64,000 nt of DNA from contig LSRY02000009.1 of the NCBI GenBank assembly GCA_001643675.2, positions 491,001 through 555,000 on the forward strand, in the 5' to 3' direction. Each line of letters starts with the position of its first letter. Position 1 is the stretch's first letter. Under the pieces are notes generated by a model that saw only the letters and a list, made by a program, of their open reading frames with translations, made no database searches and was not told the origin of the DNA. Below, in pieces: positions 45,210 to 57,164 of the stretch. Source of the DNA: Monocercomonoides exilis. Lineage: Eukaryota > Preaxostyla > Oxymonadida > Polymastigidae. The position numbers and the translations under genes were made by a program.

Positions 45210-45857
45210 GTATATTCGGCATGATCCGAAGATATCGTCATCTTCAAAGCACACCTATTCATAATTATTTTATCTTTGAGACATATTTGAAGAACGAATA
45301 TATTTGTTTTGTGTATCGTAAATATGTTTTCTTCGTATTTAAAATTACATTCAAATGATAGTTATTTTTTTGTTTCATGGGTTTTGATCAAAATTAATTA
45401 TTTTATTTTTGAACTAAAGTTCTTTGAAAAGAAGGAATATCAAAATAAATTCATTTGCTCTTTGATTCTTAAAACATGTGGAAATATTTATCATTAATAT
45501 AATTTTTTAAAAAATCACAAATAAATGTGAAATCAATATTGAAAAATATATTTTTGTTAAAAGGAATTAAATTGCATCTTTCTAGAATCCAAAAAATTAT
45601 TGTTGATGATTATCTCACATCGTTTTTATTAAATACAATATTTTTCATGTAAATTTGATGGAATTGTATCACTCAAAATATTTATTTTCCTATTTATTAT
45701 TTTTATCACAAAAATAGAAAATATATTTTTTTCCCAAAGACATTCACTTCCGAAATGCAACAATAGCATAACATTAATGACCAATGCAATGTTGAATTTC
45801 AGACAAAATTTCATTAAGATCTGAGGATGACGATATCTTCGGATTATACCGTATATT
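45210..45857. mobile_element. Unnamed element with about 36-bp terminal inverted repeats (about 650 bp)
   Basis: The left end contains ATCCGAAGATATCGTCATCT and the right end its reverse complement (GATGACGATATCTTCGGATT), with pairing extending over about 36 bp. The interior is AT-rich with no significant ORF. Probably a non-autonomous DNA transposon of a second family; no clear target-site duplication read. Confidence 0.6.
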
Positions 45858-46036
45858 CACACCATATTTCTATGCGCAACAATCTTTGGCTATGTATTTT
45901 GAAGAGCAGAAACCTTTTATAAAATATGTTTGTTGTAATGGATGTTTTGATCAAGAAATTTTTTTGTTCAAAAATGTCATTCTGCAAAATTTAATAGAAG
46001 TGAATGAATTTGTCTTTTTGAATTATTAATTGTCAA

Positions 46037-46430
46037 CCTTTGCGACAGACCGACATTTTCCAATATGTTCGACAAGTCGACCGACAATGCAAAATATTTC
46101 TGCAAAAATTAATTTTGTTTTCATTTTTTTATTCGTTTTTTCTTATCATAGTATCTCTATTATTTGATTTTTTAAATAGAAAAACAAACAAATCAACAAT
46201 TCTCTTTTTTTGATGGAAATGAATAATTTAATAAATTTTTACTAATATGAATTTGATTTTTCATGGTTTCGAAATTAAAAAATTATCAAAAGTCCATGAA
46301 AAATAACTTATTGTCCTTTTTTTGATGAAAGATTTTGTATTTTTCACTTGTTTCAAAAATTCATTTTTTCGACATAGATCAGTCGGTCGAATAGATCAGT
46401 CGTTCGAATAGATCAGTCGGTCGAACGGAA
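46037..46430 (+). mobile_element. CCTTTGCGAC / TCGGTCGA element, copy B (about 394 bp)
   Basis: Starts CCTTTGCGACAGACCGACAT, then TTCGACAAGTCGACCGACAA. It ends with three tandem units of about 17 bp of the type AGATCAGTCGGTCGAAT (46377-46428). The same order occurs in reverse orientation at 13507-13788. It lies only about 85 bp before the hAT reading frame, so it could instead be subterminal sequence of that transposon. Confidence 0.55.
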
Positions 46431-46514
46431 AAATTGATTATTTGATAGATATCATGATACAATTAATAACATATGAGGATTTTTTAAGAAGCTTGCCTTT
46501 GGAATTACAAAACA

Positions 46515-49500
46515 GTGCAAAATCAAAAGAAATCGTTTGAATTTTACATAATTCAAATTTTGACAGAAACTTTTTTATTTCTTTTTTTTTTTCAAAAGAG
46601 TGCTGCATTAAGCAAAAAAATAGAAGAGCTGAAAAAAAGTGATTGTTCATTTGTTGAGTTGAAATGTTCAAAATCAACAAATTTTGGAAAATGTTTGATT
46701 TTTTCCAGTTTTGATCAAAAATTATATCATTTCATTTGTTGTGATTATTATAAAGTTTGCAGGCATCCTAATTACACTGGAGAAGATATAGGAAAAGTTC
46801 ACTTTGAAATTCAAAAAAATTCAGTTTGGATAACTTATACGCCTGTGAAAAATGATGGAACATTGAAAAAAGATGGACATATTTATTATTTGTGTCCAAA
46901 CAGCAAAGAAGGAGTTAATTGTGGAGTTTCCGGAAGAAAAGGATGTGATCGAATAATTAATCATCAATGTCCCCTTTTGACATATTCATCAATCGTCATA
47001 TTTATGAAGCAGGATCATCCTCTCAAACAAGCAACTTATTACTCAAATAAAAATGAGTTCCATTTCATTTTCAATATGATTTATTGAAAAAACAATTTTT
47101 GAGGTTAATTGGACATTGTAACATTGCATTTTTGTCCGCTTATTCATCTGAGTTTAATAGTTTCATTTCTTCTCTTATACAGATTTCTCAACAAAATCCA
47201 TCATTTTCTCCCGAAACCATATTTCCCACATTGAATTACAGAAAACTTTCAGCAATAATTCATGACGAAGTGGAAGGTGCAATTAAAGAAAGGGATGCTG
47301 CAATTTTCAATTTTTCAGTCGGTATAATGATTGACGGTGGAGTAATTGCGGGCAAAAAGTACACGGCTGTAACTGTGGTTCCGTTGAATCCAGGTGCAAA
47401 GCCAATGTTTTATAAATTAGTTAAAGTGTGCTACACTTCCTTTGATTATTCGCAACTTGCAGTCCAAATTATAACAGAAATAAAAGATATACACGGAGAA
47501 GTTCGGTGTTTTTGCACAGACGGCTTGCTTCCTCAGAAGCTTGCAATTCAGAGCCTTTCAAAAGAAACCACAACAGCAAAATCTTTGTCATTTTACAAAG
47601 GAACACCACCAATTTTTATTTATTTGTAGCAACCATTTATTAAACCTAGTTGTTTCTCATTATTTCAAAAACAACGAATTCTTTCGAACACAGAAAGATG
47701 CAATTATTTCATTTACGAAACAAGCGAAGGTGATTTCCCGAAGGCAACCCTCAACACCAAAATGCCCTTCTTTCATAGAAACAAGATGGCTTTACATTTT
47801 TGATATTTGTTTTTTTATTAGAAATCATTTTCATGATAATAGTTTTTCAAAATTGCAGGAATTGGTTTTTATCGAAAATGTGATCAAATGTGAACTTCTA
47901 TTATTTCCCTTAAGAGAACTTCAATTGCAGTTCGAAAAAGATGAAACAAAGTTGGGAGATGTGTTCACTCTGCTGGTGAAAGCATTTGCTCGCTACTCAT
48001 GGATGCAGGACCTTGAAGAATTCTCAGAAGAAAACTGGCAATCTGGTTTATGTGATATTATAATCCTTTTGTTTAATTTTTTTTTGCAGGTGATAGGGGA
48101 AACCTGATCTCTATGGCCTTTTCATTGACTCCTGGAGGGAGAAATAACTATCAATTGGGTTCTTTTTCTGAGTCTTACAACCAAGAATTGAAAAGGCTGA
48201 AAGCGAAATACGAACTTGTTTTTCGTCGTGAAACATTGGATCAAACAACGATACACTCGGAATCAGAAACAAATCAACAAAACTTGATTCAAAATACTTC
48301 TGAAAAAAGGAATCCATTTTGCACATTTGAGCAATCAAAACATATGCCATCCGCTTCTTTTTCGTCTTCGTCATTCGAATCCTTTTTCGATTCCTCCCCG
48401 TCGTCTTCATGTTTTTCTGATTCTTCATCAAGTTCGCCTTCAAATTCAACATCAAATTCACCTATGAACGTAGGACAGATTTCATCAAATCAAGTAATCG
48501 ATTATGATCTTCGAACAAATCTCTTCGAAAAACGACGTGAACGAAAAAATAAATTATTTTCGAATACCTCGAAACAAATCTTTGAGTCCAGAAGTCCAAT
48601 TGATAGCGATATTTTTGAAAATAAATTATCATTCGATTTGCCTTCTTCTTCGTCAACATACTCATTTAACCCTTTCGCAATTGATTCGTTTTATTCAGCA
48701 CTTCAGTCACTTAATCCATCACTCTCTGATAACTCAAATAAAGACTCATCCATCATTCCTCCGTCAAATCAGTCTTCTTCAGCCAAAGTTATTGAAAAAA
48801 AAGAAAACTCATTTCCAGGATATTCTCGAATTGTTCAACTTCTTCAAATAATCGAAGAAAACTCTTCAACAAAATGTGAAGAATCTTCTTTTAAACATAT
48901 GGGGGAAACAGATGAAACAGATGAAGATGAATATGGACTATTGCAAGCCGAAAGCGATTCTGAGGAAGATGAATATACTGAAAAATCAGAGACTTCTTCG
49001 TCAACAATGAAAGAAAATGTTTTTCACAACACTCGTAACAAAAGACGAAAAGAAAATGAAGATTGTTCTGAAGAAAAAGGAAAAAATGAAACGGATGATT
49101 TGGATGATGATGAAGAAAAGAAAAATGAAGAAAATGAAGAAGATATTGTTTTCATTGGTTCAAATGAACAAATTGAAATTGGAACTCTAAAAAATTTGGA
49201 GCAAAAAGTTAAAGAAACAAGAAAAATCCAAGAGAAAATTAATATGGACTTGTTCATAAGAATGAAAAGTGGATTTCATGGTTTCATATCAAAAGTGTTT
49301 CGATACCAAACTGAAAACTTCAAGGAAAAGCTAGAAGCTTTGTATTCTTCATTTCTTCTTGATTGCCATCAATCATATCTACAGAATAATTTATTTGTTT
49401 TGTTTTCAGAAATTTGCAAATCTGGCATATTTCATTCGATATTTTCGAATGTTTGTTTCGCCTTGGCTACGTTTCCGTGCAGCGAAGCTTCTTGTGAGCG

Positions 49501-49585
49501 CCTCTTTTCTCGACTTCGACGTATTGTTGGGGATAGGAGACACTCTCTTTCTTTAGAAACTCTCAATAATTTACTTTTTCTTTAG
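46515..49585 (+). pseudogene. hAT-superfamily transposase, frameshifted
   Basis: Four consecutive open segments form one transposase. The N-terminal part (46515-47087) has several Cys/His residues (FICCDYYKVCRHPNYTG, CPNSKEGVNCG) that may bind zinc. A frameshift near 47070 leads to the catalytic part (FSVGIMIDGGVIAGKKYTA, CFCTDG). A second frameshift near 47600 leads to CSNHLLNLVVSHYF and FIETRWLYIFD. A 44-nt intron (48046-48089, donor GTTTAT) joins to 48090-49585, which holds a long Ser/Glu-rich insertion and the C-terminal hAT dimerisation motif (FPCSEASCERLFSRLRRIVG, LETLNNLLFL). There is no nonsense codon apart from the frame changes. Terminal repeats and the 8-bp duplication of hAT elements were not found. 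Confidence 0.8.
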
Positions 49586-49978
49586 TTTTTTTTTTCATTT
49601 TTGTTCAATTAACATGCTCCTTTGTTATGAATCATATCACGCTTTTATATAAAAAGCTAAATCTTTTTTTGAAAATTTGACAATTATGACTTTTAACTTC
49701 ACATCTCCATAAGTTCAAAAACAAACATTTTTTTGATGTTAAAGTTGAATTTATTTTTTGATATGATGCATTTTCAAACAAAAATTGTGAACATTCTCTT
49801 ATCTGCTCATTCACGAACAGCATTTCCCTGCAAAAGCATATGTTAACAATTTATGACGTCACTCAAATGCTGACTTCCTCATCGATTTTCTTAAATATCT
49901 ATCTTCCATCTTCTTATTAGTAAAACTTTTGATCATTCCAGCAAAAAAAGTTATAATCCTTCAACTGATTGAAAAACT
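49586..49978. other. Spacer between hAT transposase and pseudogene 2
   Basis: AT-rich, no gene seen. Confidence 0.5.
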
Positions 49979-50653
49979 TCAAATTTTCTTAACTTCTCTT
50001 ATAAATTCTTTCAAGATGTCACATGTTGAACATCTCATGCGTATTCCATGAATCCATTTTGCACGCTTCCGCTTTTTTTTGCATAAATTTGATATTTCCT
50101 CCAAGCTAATTGCATCTGATACAGTAAGAATTGTCATCCCTTTTGTAAAATGAACAATAAATTCTCTCTTTTGATTTTTCAAGCTCAATCTTCCTTCAGA
50201 ATAGTGCTGTACACATGATTTCTCAATCTCTTTCATTGAACTTCTTTCAATCTTAATCATATCTGGCCTTTCTCCTTTTTCAATCTTGTCTCCAGCAATC
50301 ACAGCGTCGTTCTCACAAAACTGTATCTAATGTGTCATGCACTCCCACAGCATCATCCCGATTGAGAATGAAACTGACTCCTTTGTTGCTCCCATCTTCT
50401 TGTTGATCAGCAACTCAGGCGCCTTCCACCTCAGGCGCTCTTTTTTGAAATAATCTTCATCCTCAAAGGCAGAAGAAGGGAGAGAGTCACTATCATCATC
50501 ATCGTCTTCGTCGCTTGCAGATGTGACAACAGTTGACGAAGAGATGGAGGATGAATCTGAATCATCTGATAAAAGATCTGAATGCATCACAATGCAGATC
50601 ACCATGTGCTCTGAGAACAGCACAATGTGAGGGATGAGGTTGGCAAGAGATGG

Positions 50654-51282
50654 AAGAGGATTGTCCATTTCGTCAGATGAGTGCAGTGCTCCATTCACCA
50701 CCCAGAACAGGATCTGAGCAGCTGTCATCTCTCTCTCCTGAAGAGTGCCTATTGCTATCTCTTTCTTCTCGTTCCTTCCATGCAACAACATGAACAGTGA
50801 ATCCCTCAGATCCACAATCAGCTTTTCGTGAGGAGATGAGCACGCTATTGCATCCACCAGATTCGACATGGATGAGGTGGTCGGGCACAGATCCTCACCT
50901 CGGACAAATGTTGAATCAGAATCAGTTGTTGAAGTGGATGAAATGGATGGAAATGGAGTCTGTTTTCTAATTTCCTCATCATCAACCTTCTCCAATGCCC
51001 AATCAGGAATCTTATCTGAATCTTTCCTCAGAATGTATTCAGTCGATCCACTTTCAGATAACAAATACTCTTCAGACTCCGAATGCACCATCTCCTTTCC
51101 ATTTATTCTTTTCTTTATTATCTCTTCGCTCTTCTTCTCTGCCTCCCTCTCAGCTCTCCTCTACTGCTCCTCTGGTGACATCTCCATCGTCACTATCTCA
51201 ATCGGCTTCGGATCCTTTTTGATATTATCATCAACAATCTCCTTGTATTTTTTTGCTTCTTCTTTTGAATTTCTCCATCGAA
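50654..51282 (-). repeat. Near-identical tract, partner of 37348-37976
   Basis: Reverse complement of 37348-37976 with almost no differences; includes the shared TAG at 51161-51163. The boundaries are abrupt on both sides. Confidence 0.85.
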
Positions 51283-51925
51283 CAACAAATATTATCAATG
51301 CAATTAATAGTACAACAACAATTGCAATGCAAACAATCAATAACCAATATGATTTCCCTTCTTTTCCTCCTTCAACAATCCTTTCATTTCCATTCGCCTT
51401 TGTTTCACTTGTATTCTTCAGAATGAATGAATTTGTTGAGGAAGGAGAATCAGCTTTTCCAAAAAGGATGCACATGCTCACTTCTGTCTCGTCTCTCACT
51501 TTCTCCAATTCTGAAGATGAAATAATTGAATGGATCTCATTCTCTGACACACAGTCTTCTTCATCAATTCCTTTTTTCACGATTTCCTCTTCAACTCCTT
51601 CTTTCATGTTTATCTTTGCTGACAAATTGCATGGCAGAAGCAACTTCCCATGAATGATCAGTTCTTCATCCCCATTTGGCTGAGAAATATTCTTCACTTC
51701 TTCCAAAACAGGGATGAAAAATGATGATCCTCTTTCTGAAGCTATCCCTCCCAATTGACATCCCTCGTCTAATATCCACAACGATGTGTTTGGCAACATT
51801 CCATCTCCCCCTTTCACACTCACAACATCCAATTCACCATTCCCTTCACAAATCACATTCCTTCTGGCTGATGGATATCCCTCAACAGATGGCTTGTTGT
51901 TTTCAAACATACCATTTTCAATCTA

Positions 51926-53155
51926 GGTGCTCCCTCCACTCACCCACAGCCCACCTGCCTTGCTATTTCTGATTGTTGTTTCCATCATCTCCACATAGCT
52001 GTTCTCAATATCAACCAATGACCCATTCCATTTGCACAATCCTTCTTTTCTATTGTTTTTTTCATTGACTATTTCATCTTCTCTTTCTCCATCAAACACA
52101 CACACCTCAATCCTCACATTCTTTGAATTCCCGATCTGCATCATGCTTCCCTTGTTCACCGAATTCTCGCATTTTCCAAACGAGCAGTACAGCACGCTCA
52201 CCTCTTGCTCAGCTTCTTCCATTCCGATAGCACACCCTTCCGACAGAACGCTCACATTTTCAATAACCATCTCTTTCATTTCCACTTTCGCTTTGCCTCC
52301 CACCATTACCACATCGCTTTCACATTCAATGTTTGTGATGATTGTCTCAACCACTTCCACTTTTGACTCTTCACAAAATGAAAGCACTTATGCTGATGAA
52401 TGAAGATTCCTGAATGCTGAATCAAATATCCTCAGCTCTCTTCTTTCCACACTCACAACTGAACTGTTCACTTTTTATTCAGTTTCGGTTGTACAGAATT
52501 CACATTTTTGTATCTCCATTGATCCGTCCTTCACTTTGAAATGATAAAAGTGAGTTGCTTCAAATCCATCTTCAAACTCGAATGAGCACTTCTCCACAGC
52601 GATTTCATTCACAAACTCCATGACGCAATCATTCTCTGCTGATTTTTCAATATCCGATTTCAACTTCACAATCGCTTGGGAATTTTTGAATGAATTCACA
52701 TTCAGATCCCCAATCACACAGTCGCCAGAAACAACTCCTTCTCCGTCAATCAGAATCGCATTCATCACACCTTGCTCAATGTGGTCAATCCCACAATTGA
52801 TACTGGAACAAGGATTGGTCTGAGCCCCACATCGTCTGCCATCCGCCCCTGACCCGTTCAAAAACACTTGAAGCCCATAAAAGAATGTTATCAGCGGAAT
52901 CAGATCAACATCTGTCTCACCCTCAACATCCCTCCCGCAGATGGAGTTGTCTGAGTTCAATGATTCCTGGTTGAAGTTCAAAGCAAACATCGTTTCGTTG
53001 ATCTGTCGAATAATTGAGTAGCATTTGATGAATATATCTTTCCCAACAAAAGCCTCATTCATACAAAACATGATATTCACAATGAAAATCCTCAGGCATG
53101 GTATCTGAGTTTCATCAGCATAGTTAACATTTGGATCGGCTCCATTGATAAACAG
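51926..53155 (-). repeat. Near-identical tract, partner of 62366-63595
   Basis: About 1.23 kb reverse-complementary to 62366-63595, with only a handful of differences, clustered at the low-coordinate end. It includes two shared in-frame TAA codons (52475-52477 and 52388-52390). Confidence 0.88.
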
Positions 53156-54220
53156 TCCTCCGCCGCGCCCTGTATCAGTCGAGCATTTGCATGTCGAAAG
53201 CGTGCTCCCATTCACTTTCAAAACAGATTCTTCGTTCTTCAGCTCCACTTTCATTCCTCCTCCTTCATCACTCAAAGCGCTTTTGCAACTCTTCATTGCA
53301 CACTCTTCTATCGTGCACTCCACTCCATTCTCAAATGATCCCACTTCAACGACGCTCGCTCCAATCCCTTCCTTCGTAATGTTGGAAAATGAGCATCCAA
53401 CAACTCTCAAAACAGGTCTGTTGCTATTTGCATTTGAATGAGTGTTTTCCTTTTCATTCATCTGGCTTTCTTCCTCCATCATCGATATCAGACTTCTTTC
53501 TGTAATACCAGCAAACGAAATGTTCACATTCTGAAATATCACCTCAATAACACTTTGGCTGAACGCAATGAACCCTTTCAATTCGTTGATCTTATTCAAC
53601 GTGCTGCTTTGAATTGCTGCGCTCCCTCCATTCACTCTCATCACGCAATATCCTGCGGTCTCTGTCAACCCTGTCAACGATCCAAATGAACAATCTGTGA
53701 CAGATAAATGTGTATTTGCTCCAGAGGATTCAATGAATACTGCATGATTGGTGGTAATGCTAGGTTTGGTGAATGATAAATTGAAGAATGACAGACTCAC
53801 ATTCGACGATATCATTGAACCATCATCCAAATCATTCCCATCTTCATCAGCAATTGTCACGCTTGTCCCTTTCTTTGTTCCTTTTATCACAACTGCTGGC
53901 GCTTCTGAATCTGGCAAAGTTGGCAACGAAGACAAGAATAATATCGAATGGCTCAGCAACCCTGAATCCCCAACGCTGATCTGGGATTCGCCTTTTCCAA
54001 GTGGCTCATATCTCAGAGAAATTAAGTGATCAATTGATGAACAAGGTGCTTCTGAATACCCACAACAGCTGAAGTCTCCTCCTTTCTCTCTCGAAACAAA
54101 TCCATTCCCACTCCAGTTCGTCCACAAATACACAACCAATGGAATCACATATTTCTCCTCTATCACCTTCCTTTTCAATCTACACAGCTTATCCAACCAA
54201 TCGAACTCATTTGAATCCAT

Positions 54221-56109
54221 CTCTCATTTCTAATGCTCCTTGTTCACAATTTTTTTCAGATCATATTTAGAAATAAACAGAAAATTTCCACAAAGAGTCT
54301 TAGTGCAACCAATGAAGTCGATAAATTCCATAAAAGGTCAACGAAATTTTCAATCAGTCACAGCATCACTCTTTCTCCATTTCCACTGTTATTGTATCTG
54401 TTGATTTTTGTAGTCCTGTTTGCAGGTGCTTATGATTGAGGAGATAATGAATGAGAAGTGAGAAAAAATGTCACACATCCATGTTGCTTTGCGAAGAAAA
54501 ATGAAAAGGAAATGAGCCTGCTTATGATAAAAATGTGAAATATAAAGAAGAAGAAAGAGATTGATTTGTTTTTTCATTTGTTTCATGTGAAAACTTCGAC
54601 AGAGTTGAGCAACATGCATGCAACTTAGCGAATCGGAACATTAGTGAAGAGAATTGAATAAGGTGATGTTTCAACAAGATCAAAAAACGAAGGATCTTGT
54701 AACTTCCAATTCACCTCCAACATTCTCATCGGCTTCTCTTCTTCCTCAACTTTTCCACTTTTATGACAAAACATGAACAAGTTTCCACTGTTATTTTCCA
54801 TATCTTTTCAAATTCAGCCTTTTGAATATTTTCTCCCATATTATTATGCAATTTCCACAAGGGAACATTTCTGTATCAAATTGTGCATCTTTCAATAAAG
54901 TGAACAACAATTCGTTCGAAAAACTCATTGCTTGTTTAGGAAACGATTGAAGTCCTTTTCTCTTTATCAGTCGTTGCCAATGAAAATATCATCATCACAA
55001 TACTAAAAAGGTGATTTAACAGAATGAAATGAAGAGGAAAAAACACTGGTTCACTTCTTCCCTTAAGCAGAAGTTCGTGTTTGTCAAATAGAATTTCAAC
55101 TGCTTCAATGGTGCGTTGTTCAACTGGTGGATTAGCGTCCTCTGTTTTGAAAATATAACTTTTCAATTCTCCATGAAAATGCATGTGCAAATCTCAAATT
55201 CCTCTCAAATGTGATGCAAAAGAAGAGTTTGTGATTGTGTGTTGAATTCTGGATGTTGAAGAAAAAAGAATTGAAAGATACAAATGAAGAGGATGATAAG
55301 TTATTATCTTTTTTCTTGGAATTTGTCAGAAACTGAAGAATAATATTTTCAGTGATAATCTGAAGTATCAGAAGAAGAAATAACAGAAGAAGAGAAGTGA
55401 GAAAGTCTATTGAACGGAAATGCAAGCGAACAGATGTTTATGTTGCGTTCACTTCACATAAGCAAAACAACTGAGAAATAAGCAATTTTTGTCTTCTTGT
55501 CAATTTCAAAACCAATTTTTCATCATATTTAATAATCTCTTATTATTCAAATGATTTATGTTATCCATTCATTAGTGCAACATCGTATTTTATTTAATTT
55601 CTTCATCTTCTTCAAGTAATCTCTTCTATTGCAAACTGAATCTTCTTTTTTTCTTGTTCTTCAAACTCATCCAATTCTTATTCATTGTCTTCTTCTTCTT
55701 GATTTCATTCTAAATGTTTGTTGCAACAAAAAATGAATAAATTCTTCAGATGATGCCGATTCATTTGAAGAAGAAGAAGACATAGATGATGAAAGAATTG
55801 AATGAGATAATTCATTGTTGAAAATTGTGAAGATGAAAGCCAATATATATCTTCGGAGAAAATCATTGAAATTCTTTTCTTCAGTATCTTTTTCTTCTTC
55901 CGAGCAGAAACCTCTGAATCTTTTTCACTTTCAGCTCAATCTCTTTCTCTCTTACCAACAAAAAATAGGAAATATTGATCAATATCTTTTTCATTCCATT
56001 TCTTTCAGTTTTTCGCTTCCATTTTTTCACAAAAAATCTTCTTTTCTCTAAAACTATTCATCACCAATGCCCAATGTCAGGCATCTTCATTATGTCTCGA
56101 ATATCATCT
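54221..56109. other. Gene-poor region with possible minus-strand gene debris
   Basis: No intact gene. A minus-strand stretch at about 55140-55040 reads like protein (PPVEQRTIEAVEILFDKHEL), and another near 54840 (MFPCGNCIIIWEKIFKR) looks similar. They may belong to the remnant at 56110-56460, but stops and frame changes separate them. Short GAA/TTC-rich tracts are common. Confidence 0.3.
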
Positions 56110-56460
56110 GTCCACCTTTAATTTTCTTTTCCTGCTTTTCATCTTCTTCTTCAAAGCCATCTAATCCTTCGCTCTTTCAACATCCTGAATGAAAAAATAA
56201 TTATCACTTCAAAATAAATAACAACAACAAACCTTCTTAACATATTTTTCAGTCAATAACTCTATGTTATTCCATTGGTATCTGTTTCCCTCCAATAAAA
56301 ATTCATTATTCCTTCTGTTTTCGACAGATTTGTCATCCAATTCACCAATAGTCCTTTCCAAGGTTATTCCCATCCTCAAATGCATCTATTTCTTGCTCTT
56401 ATGAAACATGTCCAGAAATGTTTTCTTCTCAATTTCATCAGGTTTGTTCAAAATAAATCA
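56110..56460 (-). pseudogene. Remnant of an unrecognised gene with a preserved intron
   Basis: On the minus strand TIGELDDKSVENRRNN is followed by EFLLEGNRYQWNNIELLTEK and YVKK. A canonical intron (donor GTTTGTTG, acceptor TTCAG) and an exon starting DVERAKD follow. In-frame TAG codons occur before and after. The protein-like character is clear but the family is not identified. The 138-codon ORF at 56464-56880 on the same strand may or may not be related. Confidence 0.4.
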
Positions 56461-57164
56461 GCACTAAACACTTTCTATCGTTTGACATGAGCAGTCATCA
56501 ACAGTCCTCACCGTCCACCAGTGACGTTTTGCAATGATAGACAAAAATTCTCCTATTTTTGGATAATAACAAATAAAAGAATCTTTGCAAAATTTGCCGT
56601 TGGAAATATCTTCACGATTTATCGAACAACATAAAATACACGCACACAAATTTATTATTTCAAAAAAATAAAATAATTGAATTTCATGAACCATACAAAT
56701 ATAATAATCAACAGAATGAATTTCAATTTCAATGCAACTCCAACATTGCCTGATGTTATCACAGGATATATTATTTCCTGTTCTATAGGAAATATTAATG
56801 CTTGGATTTCTCAATTTGTATTTGATATTTCTGTTCAAATATTTCTGTTCGATCGAAGAATCCATTATAAAATATTTCAATTGATAAACCGTTCTTTATC
56901 TTTGAATTATCTTTCAAAAATGTCAGCATATAGAAGGAAGGTATGAATAAAGATATTTTTATGGCTGTTAAGCGTAAATTTTCATGTATTTTTTTCTGTC
57001 CAAACGTGTGTTTATTCAACATGAATATTCAAAATTGTGTTGTTCAATGACTTCAATGCATTTTCATAAATGTAGACGATTAGCATTATTGAAAGATTCA
57101 CTGGTTTGCAAGCGTTGTTGAATTTTAATTCTGAAGAATGTATTTCTTTCTTATTTTTTAAAAG
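56461..57164. other. AT-rich spacer with overlapping low-value ORFs
   Basis: Two overlapping ORFs on opposite strands (56464-56880 minus, 56677-56946 plus) show no family motif. The sequence just before 57165 ends in a TTTTTTAAAAG acceptor-like site of the next gene. Confidence 0.4.

Larger units (their letters stand above)
49979..54220 (-). pseudogene. Beta-helix surface gene with kinase-like tail (pseudogene 2), 5' truncated
   Basis: One minus-strand frame runs 4.24 kb from 54220 to a TGA at 49979 without a frameshift. It is interrupted only by TAA at 52475 and 52388 and TAG at 51923, 51161 and 50327. It begins inside a beta-helix block (VVYLWTNWSGNGF, CCGYSEAPCSSIDHL), so the signal peptide and N-terminal half are missing; the family match ends near 54235. 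It has GGGMKVEL and GRGGGLFING turns, GKDIFIKC, CGAQTNPCSSINCG, the pre-membrane domain (LCKWNGSLVDIE, YPSARRNVIC, TSLWILDEGC), a membrane helix near 51290-51370, the juxtamembrane tail, and the APE-containing C-lobe-like segment (LRWKAPELLINKK, SIGMMLWEC). 51926-53155 and 50654-51282 are near-identical to 62366-63595 and 37348-37976 respectively. Confidence 0.8.

Noticed and set aside
10042-54220. Genome-wide reassignment of TAA and TAG to glutamine
   Set aside because: The two long intact surface genes use CAA/CAG throughout and contain no in-frame TAA or TAG over 5.2 and 9.8 kb; the Cys-rich gene and the pogo transposase end in TAA; the broken genes also carry TGA and frameshifts. Local readthrough remains a testable finding, not a code change.
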